Positions 59,788-64,000 of a stretch of DNA of 64,000 nucleotides are shown here, piece by piece. The translations under genes were made by a program, and so were the position numbers. Under the pieces are notes generated by a model. The model was not told where the DNA came from, made no database searches, and saw nothing but the letters and a program-made list of their open reading frames with translations. The stretch comes from Streptomyces sp. NBC_01549 (GTDB lineage Bacteria > Actinomycetota > Actinomycetes > Streptomycetales > Streptomycetaceae): assembly GCF_026339955.1 (NCBI RefSeq), contig NZ_JAPEPW010000003.1, forward strand, positions 1 through 64,000. The letters run 5' to 3'. The stretch's first letter is position 1; each line of letters begins with the position of its first letter.

Positions 59788-60701
59788 CCACGTCTCAGCT
59801 CGCCCTGGTCGCGGCCTGCTGCGCCGTGCTGGCCGTCATCGCCGCGCTCGCCACCGCCCGCGAACTCCGCGGCCGCATCCCCGACCCCGTCAAACCGCCC
59901 TCCCGCATCGCCGCCCGGATGCGCCGCGCCAAGGCCGAACTGCCCGAGAGCTGGCAGCGCCGCTGGCGCCACCTCGTCATCACAGCCGCCGTCGTCACCC
60001 TGCTGGTATGGGCGTATACGGGCTGGCCCGTGCACGGCCTGCTCGCCGGCGCCGCCATCCTGGGCCTGCCCTTCGTACTGCACCCCGGCGGCGCCGCACA
60101 GGCCCGCATCGAACGCCTCGAAGCGCTCGCCCAGTGGCTCAACCACCTCGCGGGCGTACACACGGCGGGTATCTCGCTGACCCAGACCGTGCGGGCCTCC
60201 GCGAAGAACGCCCCCGGCCCGATCGCGGGCAACGTGCAACGCTTGGCCGACCGGCTGCGCACCGGCATGGACGCCCATCTCGCGTTCGCGATGTTCGCGG
60301 ACGAGCTCGCCGACGGCGTCTCCGACCACGTCGTCCTCCTCTTCCAGAGCCACGCCGTCTACAAGGGCCCCGGCCTGGCCGACGCCCTCGAAGCGCTCGC
60401 GGTGACCATCCACCAGCAGGCCGCCGACGCCCGCGACGTCGAAGCCGACCGCGCCTCCGTCCGCAAGTCCTCCCGCCAGGTCTCCCTGGTCATCTGCATC
60501 GTCGTCCTGGGCTGCATGCTGAACAACGCCTGGTCCGGCTGGTACGCCAGCCCGGTCGGACAGGTCGCGCTGATTGTCCTGGGCGGCCTGTTCGCGTGGA
60601 CGCTGTCGTGGCTGCGCCGCATCGCCCGCACGAAGCCCGACCCACGCCTGCTCGACCCGCTGCCCTCCCACCTGGCCATCCTGGAAGGGGAGACCCGATG
60701 A
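59784..60701 (+). CDS. TadB-like inner-membrane pilus assembly protein
   Basis: The 305-aa protein has the TadB plan: N-terminal membrane helix (QLALVAACCAVLAVIAALATA), a second helix pair near residues 70-100, a central cytoplasmic T2SSF domain (LNHLAGVHTAGISLTQTVRASA, GMDAHLAFAMFADEL) and C-terminal helices (SLVICIVVLGCMLNNAW; VALIVLGGLFAWTLSWL). GTG 59784 is fixed by GGAGGGACC. It is coupled to the next gene by a 4-nt overlap. Confidence 0.85.
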   Translation: MTTSQLALVAACCAVLAVIAALATARELRGRIPDPVKPPSRIAARMRRAKAELPESWQRRWRHLVITAAVVTLLVWAYTGWPVHGLLAGAAILGLPFVLHPGGAAQARIERLEALAQWLNHLAGVHTAGISLTQTVRASAKNAPGPIAGNVQRLADRLRTGMDAHLAFAMFADELADGVSDHVVLLFQSHAVYKGPGLADALEALAVTIHQQAADARDVEADRASVRKSSRQVSLVICIVVLGCMLNNAWSGWYASPVGQVALIVLGGLFAWTLSWLRRIARTKPDPRLLDPLPSHLAILEGETR

Positions 60702-61591
60702 TCCCCATGAACGCGGTGCTGCCCGCAGCCGCGGCCGGCGTGATGATCGGCCTCGCCGTCCGCGCCGCCCTGCCTACCAAACCGGACCTGGCCAGCGTCC
60801 TGGACCGCCTCGACGCCGCCCACTTCACCAACGCCATGCCCGTCGCCGCGCCACCCGGCGCGCGCGGCGTGCCGGAACGCGTCGGCGCCCGGCTGCTCGA
60901 CGAGTTCGGCGTCCGTATCCGCCTGCCGCTCAGCGACCTCAGACTGCTGCGGATCTCCCCGGCCGAACACCTCGGCAAGCGCGTCCTGTTCGCCCTGTAC
61001 GGTCTGCTCGCCCCCCAGCTGCTGCAGGCGATGCTCGCCTTCGCCGGCACCCCGTTCCCGTTCGCCATCCCCGCCGGCGTCTCGCTCCTGCTCGGTGCGC
61101 TGTTCTGGTTCAGTCCCGGGCAGGACGTCAAACGCGAGGCGGCCGCCGCCCGGCTTATCGTGCGGCATGCCGCCGCCTCCTACCTCGAGCGCGTCGCGCT
61201 GGCCCGCGTCGCCAACAGCGGCGCCGGGCAAGCGCTGACCCAGACCGCCGAGGTCGGCGACGGCTGGATCTTCCAGCGGATGCGCCAGGTCTTCGACCAC
61301 GCCGAGCTCGCCGGCGTCACCCCGTGGGACGCCCTCAAGCAGCTCGGCGAGGAACTCGACATCCCCGAACTGACCCGGCCCGCCGACACCCTGGCCCTGG
61401 CCGGAGACGGCGCCGCCGTCTACACCACCCTGCAGTCCCAGGCCCGCCAGCTGCGCATCGCACTGCTGTCCGACGCCAAAGCACAGGCCAACGAGGCCTC
61501 CGCGGCAATGGTCCTCCCGGTCACCCTCGCCGTGATCCTCATGCTCGCCTTCGTCATGATCCCGATCGTCAACACGATCCTCGCCAGCTGA
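60698..61591 (+). CDS. TadC-like inner-membrane pilus assembly protein
   Basis: A 297-aa partner of TadB with a T2SSF domain in the C-terminal half (YLERVALARVANSGAGQALTQTAEVGDGW, VTPWDALKQLGEELDIPEL) and a final membrane helix pair (VLPVTLAVILMLAFVMIPIVNTIL). Earlier helices are seen at about residues 5-25 and 100-145. ATG 60698 overlaps the TadB stop. TadB and TadC are expected to form the platform that works with TadA. Confidence 0.85.
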   Translation: MIPMNAVLPAAAAGVMIGLAVRAALPTKPDLASVLDRLDAAHFTNAMPVAAPPGARGVPERVGARLLDEFGVRIRLPLSDLRLLRISPAEHLGKRVLFALYGLLAPQLLQAMLAFAGTPFPFAIPAGVSLLLGALFWFSPGQDVKREAAAARLIVRHAAASYLERVALARVANSGAGQALTQTAEVGDGWIFQRMRQVFDHAELAGVTPWDALKQLGEELDIPELTRPADTLALAGDGAAVYTTLQSQARQLRIALLSDAKAQANEASAAMVLPVTLAVILMLAFVMIPIVNTILAS

Positions 61592-61618
61592 GCTGGCGCC
61601 CGAAAGGAAACGGTCCCC

Positions 61619-61807
61619 ATGGACATCCAGCTCCTCACCGTATGGATCCGCGCCCGCGCCGAGCAGCTGCGCACCGCTCGTGACAGAGGTGCCACCAGCA
61701 CCGAACTCGCCGTCCTCGCCGGCGCCCTGCTCGTCGGCGCGGGCCTGCTCGTCACAGCCATCCGCGCCAAACTCCTGGAGAAGATCGGCATCATCGACGG
61801 CGGCTGA
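61619..61807 (+). CDS. Flp-type pilin, 62 aa
   Basis: The short protein has a basic leader, then a processing-like site RG-ATSTE with Glu at +5 and a hydrophobic helix (LAVLAGALLVGAGLLVTAI), as in Flp major pilins cleaved by a TadV/CpaA peptidase. The mature form would be about 39 residues. GAAAGG lies upstream of the ATG at 61619. No prepilin peptidase gene is seen in the window; it may lie further right or on the chromosome. Confidence 0.82.
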   Translation: MDIQLLTVWIRARAEQLRTARDRGATSTELAVLAGALLVGAGLLVTAIRAKLLEKIGIIDGG

Positions 61808-61859
61808 GGACAACCACACGCGCCCGGACACCACACCGACGACGATCGAGGGGGAAACG

Positions 61860-62276
61860 GTGGCACGCCGATCACGGCACCTCGAGGCCATCCGCGCACG
61901 CATCCGCCGCAGGGACGACGGCGTGCTGGGCCTCGAACTGGCCACCCTGGCCCTGGTGGTGCTGATGCTGGCCTTCACCACTATCCAGGTCGGCCTGTAC
62001 TACCACGCCCGCAAGGTCGCCCAGTCCGCGGCACGGCAAGGCGTGGACGCCGGACGGTCGTTCGGCGCCAGCGAAGGCGACGGTCTCGCGCAGGCCCAGG
62101 AGTACCTCGCCCGGTTCGGCGGCTCCGTGAAAGACGCCCAGGTCTCGGCAGACGGCAGCACCGCCCAGCAGATCCGCATCACCGTCACCGGCGACGTCGC
62201 CACCCTGGTACCCGGCCTCACGCTGCACGTCACCCAGCACGTTGACGGACCAATCGAACGCTGGACCAACCCGTGA
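61860..62276 (+). CDS. TadE-like pseudopilin, 138 aa
   Basis: GTG 61860 is preceded by GAGGGGGAAAC. The N-terminal basic leader ends RRRDDG and is followed by VLGLELATLALVVLMLAF, so Gly-cleavage with Glu at +5 is retained. The soluble part contains YHARKVAQSAARQGVDAGRS and a C-terminal beta region. This is the usual form of TadE/TadF minor pilins. It overlaps the next gene by 4 nt. Confidence 0.82.
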   Translation: MARRSRHLEAIRARIRRRDDGVLGLELATLALVVLMLAFTTIQVGLYYHARKVAQSAARQGVDAGRSFGASEGDGLAQAQEYLARFGGSVKDAQVSADGSTAQQIRITVTGDVATLVPGLTLHVTQHVDGPIERWTNP

Positions 62277-62716
62277 CGCGCCCCCGCCTGCTCCGATGGC
62301 GGCGCCAGGACCGGGGCAGCTACGCACTGGAGACCGCGGTCCTCGCCCCCGTCCTGATCATCATCCTCGGCCTCATGATCGCCTTCGGCCGGGTCACTGA
62401 TGCGAAGGGCGCGGTCGACGCCGCCGCCCACGCGGCAGCCCGTGCCGCCTCCCTCGAGCGCGACGCCGGCACCGCGCAGAGCGCAGCCCAGGAAGCGGTC
62501 ACCCGCAGCCTCGACGGCGATGGCGTCACCTGCCAGACCTCGAGCGTTGCCATCGACACCTCCGGCTACGCCACCGACGTCGGCGAAGCCGCCACCGTCA
62601 CCGCGACGATCTCGTGCACCGCGAACCTGTCCGACATCGGTGTGCCCGGCCTGCCCGGAGCCAAGACGATCACCGCGTCCTGGACCAGCCCGATCGACAC
62701 CTACAGGGCCCGCTAA
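62273..62716 (+). CDS. Second TadE-like pseudopilin, 147 aa
   Basis: The leader ends RRQDRG and continues SYALETAVLAPVLIIILGL, again with Glu at +5 after the probable cleavage site. A helix with AKGAVDAAAHAAARAASLERDAG follows, and the C-terminal half has two cysteines (VTCQTSSVAID, ATISCTANL) that could form a disulfide. GTG 62273 overlaps the previous stop. The two TadE-like genes resemble each other in plan but not closely in sequence. Confidence 0.82.
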   Translation: MTRPRLLRWRRQDRGSYALETAVLAPVLIIILGLMIAFGRVTDAKGAVDAAAHAAARAASLERDAGTAQSAAQEAVTRSLDGDGVTCQTSSVAIDTSGYATDVGEAATVTATISCTANLSDIGVPGLPGAKTITASWTSPIDTYRAR

Positions 62717-63168
62717 TGATCTTGATTGCTGTGCTGAGGAGCCGTCTCGCCGCGCTCCGTGCGCGCCGCGACGACGGCTCGATGTCGCTGTTCTTCGCCG
62801 TGACCACCGTGGGACTGCTGATGGTCATGGGCCTGCTCGTCGACGGCGGCGGAGCACTCAACGCCTCCAACCGCGCAGAATCCCTCGCCCAGGAAGCCGC
62901 CCGCACCGCCGGACAGCAACTCGACCCCGCCCAGGCGATCGAAGGCACCGCCATCACCATCGACCCGGACGCCGCCCAGGCCGCCGCCCAGGACTACCTC
63001 GCCGCCGCCGGCGTACAAGGCGACGTCCAGATCACCGACGACGGACAGACCATGACGGTCACCGTCCACGACACCTACAACACCTACTTCGCGCAGCTGA
63101 TCGGCAAGGGAACCATCAACGTGACCGGCACCGCGACCGCACACCTGCAGACCCAGGCTGGAGGCTGA
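62716..63168 (+). CDS. TadG-like pilus protein, 150 aa
   Basis: The N-terminus has RRDDGSMSLFFAVTTVGLLMVMGLLVDGGG: the Gly is kept but the +5 residue is Phe, not Glu, as in many TadG-like proteins. The soluble part holds ASNRAESLAQEAARTAGQQ and a C-terminal strand region. TAATG overlap of one base with the previous gene indicates coupling. It completes the minor-pilin set. Confidence 0.78.
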   Translation: MILIAVLRSRLAALRARRDDGSMSLFFAVTTVGLLMVMGLLVDGGGALNASNRAESLAQEAARTAGQQLDPAQAIEGTAITIDPDAAQAAAQDYLAAAGVQGDVQITDDGQTMTVTVHDTYNTYFAQLIGKGTINVTGTATAHLQTQAGG

Positions 63169-63176
63169 GCCCCACC

Positions 63177-64000
63177 ATGGCCCACCGAACCCCCGCACCC
63201 TTGCGCACCGTTGGCATCCTGGTGCGCGCGCTGCTCGGCCTCGCCCTCCTCATCGCCCTGCTCGCCGGTACCCCGTACGTTCTGCTGCTCGTCGGCACTC
63301 AGCCCACCGACCTGTCCGGCGGCATCGACGTCCTGCTCCGCCCGGACGACGGCACCCTCTTCTTCACCGCCATCACCTGCATCGGCTGGGTGGCCTGGGC
63401 CGCGTTCTCTCTCTCGGTCGTCCTGGAGATCGTCGCCGTCACGCGGCGCCGCTCCGCCCCGCGCCTGCGCGGCCTCGGCGGCCTGCAGTCCATGGCCTCG
63501 TTCCTCGTCGGCGGGATCGTGCTGCTCGCCCCGACCGCCGCCTCCGCGGCGACCTCGGCGCCCGCCCACGCGGTGACCGCCACCCAGACCGCCGGCGACA
63601 GCAGCCCCAGCGCCTCGTCCGCCACGCCCGGGTCGCCCGATCACACCAATGTCCCGACGCACACGGTCACTTCGTCCACGGAGCTGCCATGGGACCTGGC
63701 GGAGAAGTACCTCGGCAGCGGACAGCGGTGGCAGGACATCGCCGCCCTCAACCCCGACATTCCAGGCCTCGCCGCCGGCGACCAGTACCTGCCGAAGGGC
63801 GCGGTCATCACGCTGCCCTCCGATGCCGTCCCTGCCACACCAGCCGTCAGCCCAGCCAGCGCGCAGGCGGGAGGCGCCCGGACACAGCTGAATGGGAGTG
63901 CTCCGGATGCCGACGGTGAGCGCGGGGCGACCGTCACGGTGCAGCCCGGCGACTATCTGTCGGAGATCGCCCAGAAGGAGCTCGGCGACGGTGCCAAGTG
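63177..64000 (+). CDS. LysM-domain membrane protein, incomplete at window end
   Basis: ATG 63177 opens a frame that runs off the window. Two N-terminal membrane helices (ILVRALLGLALLIALLAG and FFTAITCIGWVAWAAFSLSVVLEIVAV) and a third (SMASFLVGGIVLLAPTAASA) precede a Ser/Thr/Pro-rich stretch. A LysM-like region (WDLAEKYLGSGQRWQDIAALN) follows, and a second begins at VTVQPGDYLSEIAQKELGDG. In Streptomyces such proteins near Tad genes often continue into a BTAD-type regulatory domain, which cannot be checked here. Confidence 0.82.
   Translation, partial: MAHRTPAPLRTVGILVRALLGLALLIALLAGTPYVLLLVGTQPTDLSGGIDVLLRPDDGTLFFTAITCIGWVAWAAFSLSVVLEIVAVTRRRSAPRLRGLGGLQSMASFLVGGIVLLAPTAASAATSAPAHAVTATQTAGDSSPSASSATPGSPDHTNVPTHTVTSSTELPWDLAEKYLGSGQRWQDIAALNPDIPGLAAGDQYLPKGAVITLPSDAVPATPAVSPASAQAGGARTQLNGSAPDADGERGATVTVQPGDYLSEIAQKELGDGAK

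Noticed and set aside
1..64000. CRISPR arrays, tRNA or rRNA genes
   Set aside because: No regularly spaced repeats with unique spacers were seen, and no tRNA cloverleaf or rRNA signature was recognised by eye. A covariance-model search would be needed to exclude a divergent tRNA.

Overview
The window is very GC-rich, uses many GTG starts, and has strongly GC-biased third codon positions. Its protein families (EACC1/caspase, XRE-DUF5753 with DUF397, short Flp-type pilin, SCO6880-like PrgI protein) point to a Streptomyces or close relative. The mix of an actinobacterial type IV secretion (conjugation-type) operon, a replication-initiator-like protein, SSB/DprA-like genes, DUF932 and DUF3560 proteins, insertion sequences and decayed genes indicates a large plasmid or an integrated conjugative element, not core chromosome.

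Layout. 0.1-1.5 kb: an ISL3-type transposase broken by one frameshift, followed by a 250-nt stretch almost free of T. 2.0-11.6 kb: about fifteen plus-strand genes, mostly of unknown function, including DUF932 and DUF3560 proteins and small cysteine-rich proteins. Several are headed by copies of one promoter element (TTGCCC, about 16 nt, TATTATGGAAC), most with a hairpin-forming leader ending in GTTCGTC. 11.75-18.3 kb: a conflict-type island with an HTH-nSTAND1-WD40 protein convergent to an EACC1 and caspase-MFS pair. 18.5-20 kb: an IS5-type element. 20.2-21.5 kb: a CHAP/peptidoglycan-binding lysin with a small partner and a perfect 22-bp hairpin. 21.9-24.85 kb: a graveyard with a decayed nSTAND1 paralogue, a multiply frameshifted gene, and ssb-like and dprA-like genes with frame breaks, the ssb again under the shared promoter.

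24.96-31.0 kb: a minus-strand set. A MurA-like enolpyruvyl transferase, a UshA-type 5'-nucleotidase, two tandem dCTP-deaminase-family proteins and a family-4 glycosyltransferase (broken by a nonsense codon) all overlap by 4 nt. A serine beta-lactamase-like hydrolase lies about 200 bp downstream. The two deaminase-like proteins have complementary losses of active-site residues. 31.2-33.1 kb: a WhiJ-type regulatory set (HATPase, XRE-DUF5753, DUF397) with a perfect 27-bp palindrome in the divergent promoter. 33.4-37.3 kb: a recombinase remnant, a protein built of four MerR/excisionase-like modules under a diverged copy of the shared promoter, and a divergent pair of membrane proteins. 37.8-40.7 kb: a membrane protein and a replication-initiator-like protein with an internally duplicated winged-helix domain.

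40.7-41.4 kb is a gene-free, repeat-rich segment with nine TGCGCA hexamers in 225 bp plus several TGGTCGG/CCGACCA palindromes. It is the best origin or transfer-site candidate here. From it a plus-strand operon (41.4-54.3 kb) encodes a Gram-positive conjugation machine: TcpC/VirB8-like, PrgI-like, VirB4 ATPase, VirB6-like channel, transglycosylase-NlpC/P60 hydrolase, coupling ATPase and a replication-relaxation protein. From 55 kb to the edge runs a Tad/Flp pilus operon: lipoprotein, secreted protein, CpaB-like, TadZ-like, TadA/CpaF ATPase, an 18-codon coupling ORF, TadB, TadC, Flp pilin, two TadE-like pseudopilins, a TadG-like protein and a LysM protein that is cut off by the window end. Secretion and pilus genes are co-oriented, so they may act together in mating contact. 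No classical relaxase and no prepilin peptidase were seen.
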